Part shown: one piece after another, positions 44,310-57,144 of the stretch
How the letters are laid out: each line of letters begins with the position of its first letter
Numbering within the stretch: the first letter of the stretch is position 1
Assembly (NCBI GenBank): GCA_030248215.1
Contig: JASANG010000522.1
Location: forward strand, 62,001 to 126,000
Origin: Enoplolaimus lenunculus
Taxonomy: Eukaryota; Nematoda; Enoplea; Enoplida; Thoracostomopsidae
Length of the DNA stretch: 64,000 nt
Direction: 5' to 3'
Program-made: the position numbers and the translations under genes
Notes under the pieces: model-generated
Databases searched by the model: none
What the model saw: the letters and a program-made list of their open reading frames with translations, nothing else
What the model was told of the DNA's origin: nothing

Positions 44310-46595
44310 TATTTGGCATGAATATTATTTGATCGTTAGTTACAACTGCACCAAAGGCAGATACTTTTTTTGAACTGCTCATAGTGGATTTCTTTTGCCA
44401 GCGTCCGCTAGGAGTCAATGGTAATAGCGGCGGCACATCCCTTGTATGCGCCCCAATACCTTGGTGTCCAGTAGTGAATCTTAAACCCAAAATTATCGTA
44501 TAAACTTTTGACTAAATATATTTAAGCGAAAATCTGTTGGTAAAATGTTTTTTAAAAAAATATTGAAATTTTACAATAAAGCGACAGTTGTGAAACTTTG
44601 CAAAGTTTTATTGCGCAAAAGTCTATTAATAGTGCAAGCGAACCGAACGCGAGAAGAGACAGAAGAAAAAACACCCAGAAATGCATCAAAATGTATAGGA
44701 TTGCTCATAGTAAATATGTTGGTAATTAACAATGTTTTTTGCCAATACACAAAAAAACATTTAGCGATGATACAAAAACAGCGGTAGTTACCCATCAACA
44801 ATTGTAATGAATAACTTCAAATCACTGTGCCTACCTCACAGAAGGCTGGCTCTTTTAATAGCAATCGGTTGTTTACGGATGTAATCCTTGCGTTAGCGGA
44901 AATCCGTCTGATAATTTTTTAAGGTTTAGACTCGCATTAAAATTGGCTGGGACTCCTATAAGTATTTGGGATGAAGGACTCAAACCTCTGCTAATTCAAC
45001 TATCTCGCTTTAGTTGAACTATGAGGTTTTACGAATTCATAGCAATGTCCAATTATTTATGATTTTCAATTTTAAAAATTTTTCTACTAAGAATTACGGT
45101 CAGGTATTTAGTATGATATCCACATACAGGAACCAGATCCGGAACCGGAAAGCTATAAATATGTGGGAACCGGAACCGGAAAATAAAAAATACTTGTTAC
45201 CGAAAAATTCATTTTTATCGCTGTTTTTTCGGTTTTAAAGCTGTAAACACATCATTTAGCATGCCTGCCAAAATCGTGAAACAAATGCAAATGCAGTAAG
45301 TGGAAACATATGATAAATTATGGAGTATGGCACAAATTGAACATTTCGGCAAAAGACGCTCGGACAAATTTAGACAAATAAGTTAGAATAATATGCCAAT
45401 TTTTTTTAAATTTTCAAATGACAAAATATTTTCAATACCGAAAATGTCGGAAATTCGGGTGAAAAAGTACCGGATTTATTACCGCAACCGGAATTCCGAT
45501 TGCACCCTGATATATAGACATATTTGACTCACCTTTTTTGCAGTGTAGGTGGTCTAAATATTTTTGCGGAGGGGTATACAAAACTTTTTTCATGACTTAC
45601 AAGCAAATGTTGAAAATTTTCTGGGAGCGGCGCAAATCCTTACGGAGGGGCTGAACCTTTGACTACGGGTACGTTCCCAGCTCCTACAAAATGATAAACC
45701 GTATATACATATACTGAACCGGCAAAATGTCGCGTGACAAGGCATTGAACAAAATTTAAAATAAACCGTTTTTTTTAATTTCGCAAATTATAATAATATG
45801 TACTGTCAGCGTTTCGTTGTTATTTGCGTAAATTACTCAACTTTATGGTCTACAGCTTTTCAAAGTCAAAAATGTTAATTTGACCATAAATCTTTATTTT
45901 ATATTCTGGTTTTTGGTAGCCTATCAAATAACTTCTAGGGTTAGCTTCAGCGAATGACTATTAAGGCATATTATTGAGCAAGCCAGTATTGTGTGCATCA
46001 CCGGAGCTGTGTGTTACTCTTCGCAGATTACGACTGATTCCATCCCGGCGCTTTCATGCCTACTGTTGTTGGCGCCCCCCCGGCAACACGAGGTTTTCTC
46101 AAAAGGTCTGCTAGCCCTCGTCACTAGATATAGCCGCCCTTCAGAGACATTATTACACAAACATAAAATGTATACCAATTCTGGAGCCAAATAGACAGCC
46201 AAACGATACCCATCTTAAAATATGTACTGCCCCCCCCAAAAAAATTTGGCTTTATGGATACCTCCCTGTATAGCCTCACTGAACATTTGTGGTCGCATCT
46301 TGCATGATTAGAGAAAGCAATACAAAAAACACACACCAACCCCTAAGGTAATAGAGCCAAACAATTGAGGTCTAATCAATACATGTGAACTGGTTATGGT
46401 TGTACTTAACTCCCTAAGGTCCACTATTATATCGTAGCAGTACAGCTGGGACACTACTGTAGGAAGACCGGGGGTCTTGGACCCACAAGCGGACATTTTC
46501 GTGTCATTTTGCCCGTCATTGTTTTCGTTTCATTCAAAGAATTCTATGCTAGCAAAATTTTTCCTGTTTAATATATATATAATATATATATACAA

Positions 46596-46788
46596 GGCCG
46601 GAGCAGCCACCCCATACCCTAAATTTGACGGGACCCCACCCCTATAGGGGTCCCCACGCTATTAACCGGTTGAAAAAAGCTTAGGTTTTAAAATGTGTCT
46701 AGCTTCTCGCTCGTTTCGATCGCGAGTTTGGGGGTCTCACCCTGGAATTTGGGAACATCCCCCTGTTCTGCCTGCTCCGGCACTATAT
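46596..46788. mobile_element. family H element (GGCCGGAGCAGCCACCCC ends)
   Basis: CAAGGCCGGAGCAGCCACCC left, CCTGCTCCGGCACT right, inside TATATATA sequence on both sides. Shares TTAACCGGTTGAAA and CTTCTCGCTCG motifs (opposite orientation) with 54530-54726. Confidence 0.7.
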
Positions 46789-47511
46789 ATACGTATATAT
46801 ATTATGTTGTCTTCAAAAATTCTTGATGGGCAGCATAACAGACCCCAACATACCCACTAAACTTTAACCCAGTAAACATTTGACGTAACCAGTAACAAAA
46901 ATTCTGCTTAATGGACTGAATCCTGTAAATTTTAGATCGGCCACTGACGCCTCTCACTCCCTCCGATGTTTTTAGTTGTGGCACCGCCTGTAATATAGAA
47001 GAGTATTGCAACAGTACTAAATTCAATTTTACATATCAGCAAGCTTACAAATTAGCTTTGTGCTCGTGTCAAACTTATTTTAACTCGGCGTTGTTTTTTT
47101 AGTCTTTTTTGTTGCAGGCGGTCTGCCGATAAAGAAGTGTTGTTATAAATTGAAAACATTGTGGTCTTTTTGTTTAGCATCAGCGGTTCAGTTTAAAATG
47201 GTCCAATCGGGCGTTCTTTCACATTTTGATTTATATATTTATATTTGTGTAAATATAAATATATATACTAATCTATATAATTAAAACTGGAACGTCCTAC
47301 ATACGTATTTTGGGCAGCTTTGCAACTTTTGTCTATGTTTTGAAACATAATATACAAAAAACAGTACATAGATATATGTAAATTAATTTAAGTAACATCG
47401 AATATATACTGATAGGCAGATGCGAAACGTGTAAGGCAAAAAACAAACTGACGCTAAACCGAAATATGAGAATAAGTAGGGTTGAAAATCTTACAACCAC
47501 GTTCAAGTACT

Positions 47512-47660
47512 CTCTATAACCTTAAACTTAAATTATAGCTTAACTAAACTTTAGTAAAACTTAAATGACTGGACGGACTGACACGACTAGAATTTTAAGT
47601 TTTACTTAAACTGGCGTATTTTTAAGTTTAACACAAGTTTAAGTAAACTTATTTTTAGAT
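47512..47660. mobile_element. short inverted-repeat element, TTAAACTTAAATTATAGC type
   Basis: CCTTAAACTTAAATTATAGC left, CAAGTTTAAGTAAACTTATTTTTAG right; AGTAAAACTTAAATGACTGG and its mirror inside. Second copy of the element at 15178. Confidence 0.5.
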
Positions 47661-48084
47661 TAAGCAACAAGTGAAGCCGTGTATGTAAGAGTTCAATAAG
47701 TTTAGCATAAACTGAAAATATGTAAGATTTTAAATAAGTTTAAGCATAAACCTACATGTTAGTTTAGTTAATCTAAATGTTAGTTTAATTCTTGTGGATT
47801 AGCTAAAGCTTAAATCAAGTTAGTTTAAGCTTTCAGATATATAATGGTTATAAGTTTGTGGATACAAACTGATTTCGCATAAACTGTAAATAAATATAGA
47901 ATGAGGTTTCTGCGACCTCGAAACCGAGGTCACATCTACCGTTTCCGGGAGCGGAAAAATTTTCTCAGAAGCTCTGCACCTTCAACCGCCTTCGTTACGC
48001 GACTTGTTTAGTATGCTAAAAATTATTGATCATCCAAAGCGACCCACAGCCTTCCCCCCATACAAAAGACCTTGTATATATAGC

Positions 48085-48228
48085 TTAGGCTTAGGCTTAG
48101 GCTTAGGCTTAGGCTTAGGCTTAGGCTTAGGCTTAGGCTTAGGCTTAGGCTTAGGCTTAGGCTTAGGCTTAGGCTTAGGCTTAGGCTTATGCTTAGGCTT
48201 ATGCTTAGGCTTAGGCTTAGGCTTAGGC
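48085..48228 (+). repeat. pure telomere-like (TTAGGC)24 interstitial array
   Basis: Twenty-four hexamers over 144 bp: 22 TTAGGC and two TTATGC (units 18 and 20). It is the longest uninterrupted run in the window. I see no family A ends around it; it is flanked by TATATA and ATGTATATG. The LGLGLG and SLSLSL frames across it are repeat artefacts. Confidence 0.97.
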
Positions 48229-48256
48229 ATGTATATGTATATATAAATTTAAATCT

Positions 48257-48410
48257 ACAGCAATTCGTCGACCGACAACTTGTCACCCAACAGCGCCCTA
48301 AAGCCAATTAATAAATCTGAACATCATCCAAAGCGTAAAATTATGGGTGACGAATTGTCGAGTCGATGAAGTTTGAGATCACAAGTGGTCGGTCGACGAA
48401 CTATCGTGAT
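48257..48410. mobile_element. inverted-repeat element, TTCGTCGACCGAC ends
   Basis: AATTCGTCGACCGACAACTTGT left mirrors ACAAGTGGTCGGTCGACGAACT right over about 20 bp. It starts 28 bp after the TTAGGC array. Confidence 0.65.
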
Positions 48411-49492
48411 ACCATATATGTAACTATATATACATATATCCATATATGTATATATGTATATGTATATAAAGTCCTGAATAAACTTTTGCTATAAACTCCA
48501 AATTAAAACTGTCATTTTATTGGCTTAAACTTGGTTTATATATCAGGTCAACTTATATAATAAACGCTGGCAACCTCACCATAAAATTGCTTACTTATGA
48601 CAAATTTTGACCATAAAAATGTCGGCTTTTTTGACATTTTGTTTTACATGTCAGCTAATAGTTGCGTGACACGTCGCCGTACACACTTTACATCCAGGGG
48701 TAAAGCCAGCATTCGATTACGAGGGTGTAACAAGCTTCAGGTAAAAGGGTTTCTTTGCTACCCAGCGTAGCGAGTGACAAAATTGTTTTGGGTTCTAGGA
48801 TCTAAGCAGGTTATATAGTCTTAAACCACTAAAAGTAGTATTGTTTGCAATCAAACAATTTGTAGACTCAGATTGCTTGCCTGCAGACAGCTCGAAATTA
48901 GTAAGGATCGAAAAGTTTAAAACTTGCGTACACCGCATGTCGTCACAGTATTTCTACACCAAAACGCCAAAGTATATTTCGTTGGCCATCTAAATTCACA
49001 ACATTTCAAACGGTCAAAAATTAAATTGATACTGATTTCTCGGTACAAAAGTTTGCTACCAGATTCTCAGAGTCTAATGAAATATTTAACAATTTTTTTC
49101 TACTGACACCCAAGAACCAAAGCGAGAAAACGTGGGTCGCTGGTATAAAGCAATTTTACGCAGGTGTAACCGCAGGCAAAAAATGAATTTTCCGCGGGTA
49201 AAGCGTAGGTCGGGTAAAGAAATATTTGACCACTCACACGTCTGACGCAAACTCAGACGTTGGGTTGAAATTGTCGGACGCATCTTTAGAGATTACGATG
49301 TTTTCGTAATAACTTTTTCTTTTAATGATTTCTTTGAATGCATTTGGTACTAAACTTACCACTAAATTATTGATCAAACATCAGTTTCCAAGAAGTAGAG
49401 CTGTTAGCTTTTGTTATTCCATACCTAAATATCCACAATGTGTATTGAAAATTTCAATATGTCCCACACTGTTGCTACTTCTATGTATATAT

Positions 49493-49591
49493 CAGGGTAC
49501 AACCGGAGGTGAAAAATGCCGGAGCCGTAGCCGGAGGTCAACAAAACTTACCTTGAGCCGGAGCCGGAGACAGACCTCCGGTTGCACCCTG
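49493..49591. mobile_element. 99-bp hAT-type mini-MITE (family E group)
   Basis: CAGGGTACAACCGGAGGTG left, CCTCCGGTTGCACCCTG right. The interior is GCCGGAGCCGGAG-like. Flanking octamers GTATATAT and GTATATGT match at 7 of 8. Related ends are at about 25030 and 45507. Confidence 0.85.
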
Positions 49592-49659
49592 GTATATGTA
49601 ATACGGCAATCGGTGGTGGATCCAGAAATTTATGAAATGGAGACCATTGTTGATGTATA

Positions 49660-49889
49660 CACTGTAAATTCCAATGAGTTGATTAACCAATTCAACTAGT
49701 GAGTTGGTTATTTCTGACTGAATTAATATCAGTAAACATTAACTCATTTTGAGTTGAGTTAATTCAAACTCTGATTTGATAGTCCTAACTTAGACTGAGT
49801 GATTCAATTCATTCTGAGTTAAAATCAACTCATTCTGTGATAAAATCAACTCATTCTGAGTTAAAATCAACTCACTGAAATTTACAATG
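49660..49889. mobile_element. family B MITE
   Basis: TA then CACTGTAAATTCCAATGAGTTG; right end CTGAAATTTACAATG. An AAAATCAACTCATTCTGNGAT segment is tandemly tripled near the right end. Confidence 0.78.
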
Positions 49890-50212
49890 TTCCTCTGTGA
49901 AAAACTCGCAAGCGAGAAGCCAATCGCAACTTTAGGGCTAAAGTTGAGTCCAAAATCTTGGCTTTAATATCTGTTAGGAACGGCCTAATTGGACAAGGTT
50001 CTCCGTTGCATCCGCCAGCGACTGCACGTCCCTTATTAGAATTTTTTTGTGCTAAAACGATAAGGTCCGTACCCTACAATTTTCCCTCTCTGGAAATTGG
50101 CGCATATATAGCATACAGTAAACATTGCGCTTCATAACTATTACCGTCCCGTCCTTCTGTTAGAAATTTCTGTGCCCGCCGCTGACTGCGACAGAGTTGC
50201 GCTTTTTATTTT

Positions 50213-50463
50213 ACTGTAAATTCCGATGAGTTGATGAATCAAGTCAGCTAACGAGTTGATTATTTCTGAATTAATATCATTAAACATTAACTCACACTCA
50301 GTTGAGTTAATTCTCATTCTGAGTTGAGTTGGCTCTGGATGGGTTGGTTAATTAACTCAGACTGAATTGAATCAACTAAAAATTCTGAGTTCTGATAGTC
50401 GTAACTCAGACTGAGCGATTCAACTCAATCTGAGTTAAAATCAACTCAATGAAACTAACAGTT
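50213..50463. mobile_element. family B MITE
   Basis: ACTGTAAATTCCGATGAGTTG left, CAATGAAACTAACAGTT right, full-length interior. Confidence 0.75.
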
Positions 50464-50857
50464 TTGGTTCATGGTCATATTTGCGCATCAGGTAAATCCA
50501 TATGCGTATACTTTGAGTCACAATCAAATTTAGGCTTTGGTTTAAATACGTCCCTGTAAAGATTTTTGGAACCTGTTCTATGCTTAAGCAATAAAAACTG
50601 GCAAGGGTTTGTTACGCTTGACCTAAACAATTCGGTCAAATGAACGTACAATTCAATTAAAACGCATAGTTTGCGGCTACTAAGATCTCAGAAAGAGTTA
50701 ATTTGAAGTCGTTACTTGTGCCCTAATTGTGACGAATTTCCAAGTATGTACTCTATTAGGGTAGCCCTGGTTGCATAATTAATTAAACTGAAACAAATTA
50801 AAGTAATTTCTCAATTCAATCTCGATTACTTAACCATTTAGTGCTTTCAAGCACGTA

Positions 50858-51152
50858 CACTGCAAAAAACGGTGAGTCAAATTGACTCTCCGAAATAGGC
50901 TTTTCGGGACAACACAGGCTGAGTCAAAATTCCACTCCGCCTGAGTGAAATTCGACTGCAAAAAATGATGAGTCAAATTGACTCTCTCCGAAATAGGCTT
51001 TTCGGGACTATGTTAAACTGAGTCAAATTCGACTACGCCAGAGTCAAACGTGCGACTCAGTGAACCGAATTTTCTCTGGTGGAGTCGAATTTTGACTCAA
51101 TTGGTGTAGTCCGAAAAGCCTATTTCGCATAGTGTCAATTTGGTCGCTGTGT
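50858..51152. mobile_element. family C element with a second left end inside
   Basis: TA then CACTGCAAAAAACGGTGAGTC. A second CTGCAAAAAATGATGAGTC start occurs near 50950, and the right half reads CTATTTCG then GTCAATTTGG. Looks like a partial tandem or nested copy. Confidence 0.7.
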
Positions 51153-51321
51153 AGCGTGCAATTATATTAATCACAGTTTGTCAGAAACAGCTATATCTGC
51201 ACCACACCTCACTGCCCCGTATCACTCTACGGTCTACTTACATCGCTGTTTGGGACCCGGATTTCTTGCCGGCTTTATTTGGCCCTAATGTTTGCAACTT
51301 TTGATACAAAAATGTTTATCA

Positions 51322-51528
51322 CACATTGCATGGTGAGTCAAATTGCCTGTCCCAAACAGGCTTTTCCAGACTACACAAACTGAGTCAAAATTCGACTCCG
51401 CCAGAGTCAAGTTGTTCAACTCAGTGAGTGGTACAAGACTCTGGTGGAGTTGAATTTTGAAACCATTTGTGTCGTCCGGAAAAGCCTATTTCGGAGAGAG
51501 TCAATTTGACTCACCATTTTATGCAGTG
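51322..51528. mobile_element. family C palindromic element
   Basis: CACATTGCATGGTGAGTCAAA left mirrors TTTGACTCACCATTTTATGCAGTG right. Internal CAAACTGAGTCAAAATTCGAC and its mirror. Confidence 0.8.
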
Positions 51529-52184
51529 AACAATAGTATAACTGAGAAGTACTGTAGTACGAATTCGAATAACGTTTAAAATATTAATTGTACTTAAAAC
51601 GAATAATTAGTGAATATTATTCTTTATCAAGGCCGTCCGGGGCCAAATAGGCCTCCCTTGGGTATGCCATTCTAGCTCAAACCCGTTTCTGTCAAATATT
51701 AAATGAAGTATTTTTGTAAATACTTACATTTTATAATCGAATTTTCGTCTTGCGATATCTTACGAGTTTTATAATCGAAAGTCAATTATTGAACCAACTC
51801 AAGCGTATATTAGAAATATTAATGTTTGTGCTAAAATTAACCCTTAGCGGGCCGATAGCCAGAGTACGTCCCGAGACTGGGTTCGTGTAAAAATAAAATT
51901 TGCTCACCATAGAAAAGTTCCAACCCCGTTTATAAATGTTATTAAATCTTTAAATGAGCAAGTTCAGAGAGATTTTTAGCTACAATCATCTTGAACTTAT
52001 AAGCTCTTGACGTACCTCGGGAAGAAATTCATTTTAAAATTGGTCAGAATTTCAGACGGAACACGTCAGATAGGCGCGTCGCGTTTGAATTTCAACTAAA
52101 TGACATACCAGACAGTAATCATAAACGCGAGTAAATTTAGCACGCTAAATTATTCGTGCCAGGATGTTTTCTCGTTACGCGCTC

Positions 52185-52472
52185 CATAATAAATAATAAT
52201 AATAATAATATAATAAAAAAATAATAATAATAATAATAATAATAACAATAATAATAACAATTGTAATAATAATAATAATAGAAATAATAATAATAATAAT
52301 AAAAAATAAAAATAATAATAAAAATAAAAATAATAATAATAATAACAATAATAAAAATTGTAATGATAATAAAAATAATAAAAATAATAATAATAATAAT
52401 AGTAATAATAATAAAAATAATAAAAATAATAATAATAGTAGTAATAATAATAAAAATAAAAATAATAATTAA
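52185..52472. repeat. imperfect AAT trinucleotide microsatellite
   Basis: About 290 bp of TAA/AAT units with interspersed AAAA, AAC and TAG variants. Confidence 0.95.
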
Positions 52473-53613
52473 AAATTAATGTTTGTTAATACATCAAACC
52501 TACACATAAAAATGCTGCATAAAGCCATATTTACACATGCAAGTGTTTGCAGCTGCAATTAATTCATAACGCAATACGCACTAACAATTAATTCATACCT
52601 GGGAACTGCTTTATAAGCCGAATAGTTTATCACATAAATTTTGAACTTTTAACTTTTCTTGGACAGTTCTGGTGGCGAAATGTAAATTTTTTTCGCTGAC
52701 CCCCCTCTCTGTTTACTTGCCAGCGCCTGCCAATGCGTAAATAGCAACGACTCCATTATTGTAGTTGTTCAGTTCAAAAATGTGTTTTAAAATTTTAAAC
52801 AACTACTGTTACCCTGCGTCACAAACACTATGAACCAAGTAGAAATTTCAATTTAAAAATATTATAGTCTACGTTTGAATTCATAGTTTAACTATTCATT
52901 CAACTCATCGTTCGAGTAGCGTTTATGTGTGGGAGCATTCACCGAACAAGTTATTTTTGCTTGCTTGTTGTTGTGCTTCATTCAAACTTTGATACTAATT
53001 TTAAACTCAGCGTTGAATTTTTGAAATATCAAAATACCGAAACATTCGAAAATTACATAGCTAAAACTTGTTTCAATCAATGGTAGAGGTACTGTATAGA
53101 TTTAAGTTCACTACACTAGACGGTCCCGTGTATAGAACACGTCCTGCATAAAACCTGTAGCTATAAAGCATCCTAGGTCAAACAAATAAAATGAATATAA
53201 AACAACTGTAAGTATCAAATTTGTTAATAGTTCGTGTGGGGTGTAATAATTATGTCGGCATGAGCCCATAGCCTAAACCTAATTCTAAGTGTGAACCTAA
53301 GCATAAGGTTAAATAAAAGGGTTATTCCTAAACTTATGCTTAACCAATAGTCTCTAAGCCCATCGGGTTTTTGTGCCTTCAAGTTGGCAGGTAAACCATA
53401 ATTAGCATGGGCCGTTCATCTGCATGGTGCAGAGTTGGGAAGGCCAGACGCTCTCACATGCCGTCCGCCAGGGGTGGGGCAAACGTTCCCACATACCCTG
53501 CGCTTTAGAGACATTAGCGTAATTGGCATGAACGAGAAAGACGAGTAACAATAATTCAATCGTGTTTCTAAGCCTAAACCCGTGCGTAAGGATAAACCTA
53601 AAACTAATCTTAA

Positions 53614-53877
53614 CCCTTTCTCACACGAATATTTTCGATTTCCCCTGAGACCTACTTTTATGCTAGGATTCGAACGCCAGTGACTGGAGTGGGAGGCGTA
53701 TACCATCGCCACTCAGCTATAGGAGCTTGACGCTCGAGCCTGACAGGGCTCTCGCGTCTTGTGATGATTCAGTACTATGTATTCGTGTTGCAATTGTTCA
53801 ACACGGTGCGATTATTTATTATTCAACGTACATACACTGCGCTGAGTTGCCTATAGGCAACTCAATGTGAGAAGGGG
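53614..53877. mobile_element. family F: 264-bp piggyBac-type MITE with tRNA-like core, copy 1
   Basis: TTAA at 53610-53613 and 53878-53881. Ends CCCTTTCTCACA and TGTGAGAAGGGG are inverted repeats with one difference, CCC-first as in piggyBac elements. Minus strand 53655-53728 holds box A TAGCTGAGTGG and box B GTTCGAATCC at tRNA spacing, although the cloverleaf stems are poor. Perfect 20-bp palindrome at 53844-53863 (GAGTTGCCTA and its complement). Same length as copy 2. Confidence 0.92.
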
Positions 53878-54119
53878 TTAATAAGCTAAACCAAAAATAG
53901 TCAAAAGCGTGAATATGAAAACTCGATTATAAGAGTCCAGCGATGAAATGGGACTCTGACATATCATCTACAAATTGTGATGCCCTTAATTCAAAATGGC
54001 CGTGGCAGAATTGAGCCAATGTGATAACGTGGGTCGTAAACTTTTACTCTAACCACAACAGCTTAATTATGCTCAGAGAATCAATTTCTGTAGGTTAAAT
54101 ATTATTTAACCGATTATAT

Positions 54120-54172
54120 ATTATATATATTATATATATATATATTTATATATATATATATATATATAAATA
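54120..54172. repeat. AT dinucleotide microsatellite
   Basis: TATATATA runs of about 50 bp with a few TTTA interruptions. Confidence 0.9.
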
Positions 54173-54529
54173 TTCAAGGTTCAAACAAAATTCCTGTTCC
54201 GGCCGGAATTCCTGCATGTTCCTACATTTAAAAATGCAGGAACCGGAATTTTTAGGTTTTGTCGCAAATTATGCCTAATCATTTAAACATCATCGGACAC
54301 TTTGAGTGTTTTTCCAGTTACTGCAATTTTTTTAATAAAGTGTTCCTGTTGTGTTTTGTAGAAAATAGCTCAAAATTTGCTTAAGTCGTTTGGCAAAGTT
54401 TTCTGAAAAGTCCAACAGTAATTCGGAGATGAAAATTATTTCAAATTCCGGTTCCTGTTCCTGTTCCTGTTCCTACAATAAATTCAATTCCTGTTCCTGT
54501 TACTGTTCCGGCAGACGTCCTTGATCCGC

Positions 54530-54726
54530 CCAGTGCCGGAGCAGGCATGGGTGGGTGCACCCCCAAATTCCTGGGTGGCCCCATACTCTCGAGTGAAGCG
54601 AGCGAGAAGCCGGACGCATATTAAAACTTAAGCGGTTTTTGTTTCAACCGGTTAAGGTGGCGACCCCTTTATGGGTCTGGGACTCCCCAAATGGGGAGTA
54701 TGGGGGGTGGCTGCTCCGGCCCTGTA
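54530..54726. mobile_element. family H element (AGTGCCGGAGCAGGC ends)
   Basis: CAGTGCCGGAGCAGGCATGG left, GTGGCTGCTCCGGCCCTG right; TTTCAACCGGTTAAGG inside. Reverse-oriented relative of 46596. Confidence 0.7.
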
Positions 54727-55056
54727 TCCGCCACTGCACAGCCTTCAATTAAGCAACATTAAGTTGCTAACATTATCAATCAATTGTAGTCATGTATAAG
54801 CGTTCAAAACAGGTTGAAACCACTAATGCTTGTCACTAGTGCCAGCTACTCAAAGTTTAAGCCCGTTGGGGTAAGGGTACTGACTACAACAGTAGCCTAT
54901 TGTTACATCTCCAATTATACAAAGCTTAAATACCAATATTTTAGTTTTTCGTTGTCTAGTAACAACTCGATATCTATCCATTCATATCTATACTCAATAA
55001 TGAATAATAATAACATGAATATATATACTATTATATAGAAACATATAATAATGTAC

Positions 55057-55308
55057 TGGAGGTAAAAATACCGGAACCGTAGCTGGAAGATCAATAAAAT
55101 TTTGGTTTGCAGATACCGCGGGCAAATGCCCTGTTTGTGGCGACTGTAAATTCCTGTGAGTTGATTTTAATTCAGAAATAAGTGGAGGTAAAAATACCAG
55201 AACCGTAGCTGGAAGATCAATAAAATTTTGGTTTGCAGAAACCGCGGGCAAATGCCATGTATGTGGCCACTGTAAATTCCTGTGAGTTGATTTTAATTCA
55301 GAAATAGT
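55057..55308. repeat. 126-bp tandem duplication across an element junction
   Basis: The segment from TGGAGGTAAAAATACCGGAA to GATTTTAATTCAGAAATA occurs twice head to tail (55057-55182 and 55183-55308) with few changes. Each unit joins a family E-like piece (AATACCGGAACCGTAGC) to a family B left end (CTGTAAATTCCTGTGAGTTG). Confidence 0.9.
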
Positions 55309-55418
55309 GGAATTTGTTCAAAAGTTTGAGCTCTGAATTAAAATACTTTCAAAAACTCACATTTTTGAGTTAATTCAACACATTCTGAAGTAATTAAGCG
55401 GAACTCGCTATCTGAGTT

Positions 55419-55667
55419 CATTGTAAATTCCAATGAGTTAATTATCAACTCAGACGAAAAGGTACTTACTTCAGAGTTAATAACGGCAAACTTTAACTCA
55501 CTTTGAGTTGAGTTGATTCTCACTCTAAGTTGATTGAATTTCGGGAAAGTTGGTTAATTAAATCAGAAGTTATTATCAACTCAGAATTATGAGTTCTGAT
55601 AGTCTTACCTCAGACTGAGTGATTCAACTCAGTCTGAGTTGAAATCAACTCATTGGAATTTGCAGTG
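55419..55667. mobile_element. family B MITE
   Basis: CATTGTAAATTCCAATGAGTT left, CATTGGAATTTGCAGTG right, complete interior. Confidence 0.78.
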
Positions 55668-56345
55668 TTCATTAATCATCTCATTGCTATTTTACAGTGT
55701 GCGTTTGTGTTGTGCGTGTGTTGGGTCGGATGTTATCCAACTGGTGCCCTGAAATTCTGTAATAAAAAAGACAACCGACCTGAGAACTGTTGACATTGGA
55801 GACTAAATGTTAATGGATACGTAAATTTGATGCCAAAATACTTTAGGGTTTCAACCTGGCAATGTATATGCAACATAAGATCTCGGTAACTTTGATCATA
55901 TTAGAAGAAATACAATTGTTTTTTGCTTGTTTTTGACAAAGCGAGCAAAGAACAGGGTCGTTACAGTATTATAAACATATTCCTAAACCTACACGTAGAG
56001 ATAAGCGTCTATACCAAAACCAACGCCTAAATCTAAGCCAAAAAATTAGTCGAAAGCTTAAGCTTACTATATTGCAGTCGCGTGGAAAAACGGACAGCAC
56101 TAATTTTACATGGGCCATAATACGTAGGTAAATACGGCAGGCTCATGAAACAAATCTATAACGCCCTGAGGTTTCAAAATGTCCGCTAACGATGATTTAG
56201 CTACCGGATATCCGGAACAAAAAATTTCTAATTATAGTAAACTTTTACAATTATATCCAAACGAAATTTAATTTAACATCGAGTCTTCTGGCCATAGGGA
56301 AATACTTAAACAGCGAGTTCAGCAACTTTTCTGGTTTGTGCGCAA

Positions 56346-56473
<128 letters not shown>

Positions 56474-56880
56474 CTGTTGCAAAATCAAAATAGCATAGCT
56501 AAACACGCTTTAAAATCTGTCGCGAAACAAAGCCATTTAAATAGCCTAAAAATGCCACTTATTACGTAGAAATAAAACCTCGTTTCTTGTCAGCTGGATA
56601 GGAGCCCAGCGTCACATTTAGGGGCAATTGACACACAAAACAGTTTTAAAAAACTGCATTTTAAAATAAAAAATATAAGTATATATATTTATATATATTT
56701 TTATATATAATATATAATATATATAATATATATAAGATACAGTAAAATACTACTGTATGAGCAACGGAAACAATGAACTCTACTCTTATGGCAAAGATGG
56801 TGCGTTTATTATTAGGTATGGCTGTATTTTTAGCTACATCGGCCTACTGAGAATTTAAAGTTAAAACTGGGCTGATTTAA

Positions 56881-57144
56881 CCCTTTCTCACATGAATATT
56901 TTCTATTTCCCCTGAGACCTACATTTATGCTAGGATTCGAACTCCAGTGACTGGAGTGGGAGGCGTATACCATCACCACTCAGCTATAGGAGCTTGACGC
57001 TCGAGCCCGAGGGGGCTCTCACGTCTTGTGGTGATTTAGTACTATGTATACGTGTTGCAATTGTTAAACACTGAGCGATAATATATTATTTAACGTATAT
57101 ACACTGTGTTGAGTTGCCTATAGGTAACTCAATGTGAGAAGGGG
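56881..57144. mobile_element. family F: 264-bp piggyBac-type MITE with tRNA-like core, copy 2
   Basis: TTAA at 56877-56880 and 57145-57148; ends CCCTTTCTCACA and TGTGAGAAGGGG identical to copy 1. The same minus-strand boxes are kept (TAGCTGAGTGG, GTTCGAATCC). Differences from copy 1 are mainly substitutions, so the tRNA-like part moved with the element. Confidence 0.92.

Noticed and set aside
44545-44787. 80-codon open frame with a basic, Lys/Arg-rich composition
   Set aside because: No recognisable domain, AT-driven composition, and a frame of similar length on the opposite strand. No splice or promoter evidence.
48085-48228. A chromosome end
   Set aside because: The TTAGGC array is short and has 48 kb of complex sequence on one side and 16 kb on the other, so it is interstitial here.
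48004-48307. LGLGLG, SLSLSL and KPKPKP frames
   Set aside because: They are the different frames of the (TTAGGC)24 array. Similar frames at 80-328, 1084-1823, 21801-22022 and 61098-61337 come from shorter runs.
49325-49699. 124-codon open frame
   Set aside because: It crosses the 99-bp CAGGG element and the left end of a family B MITE; the sequence between gives no recognisable protein motif.
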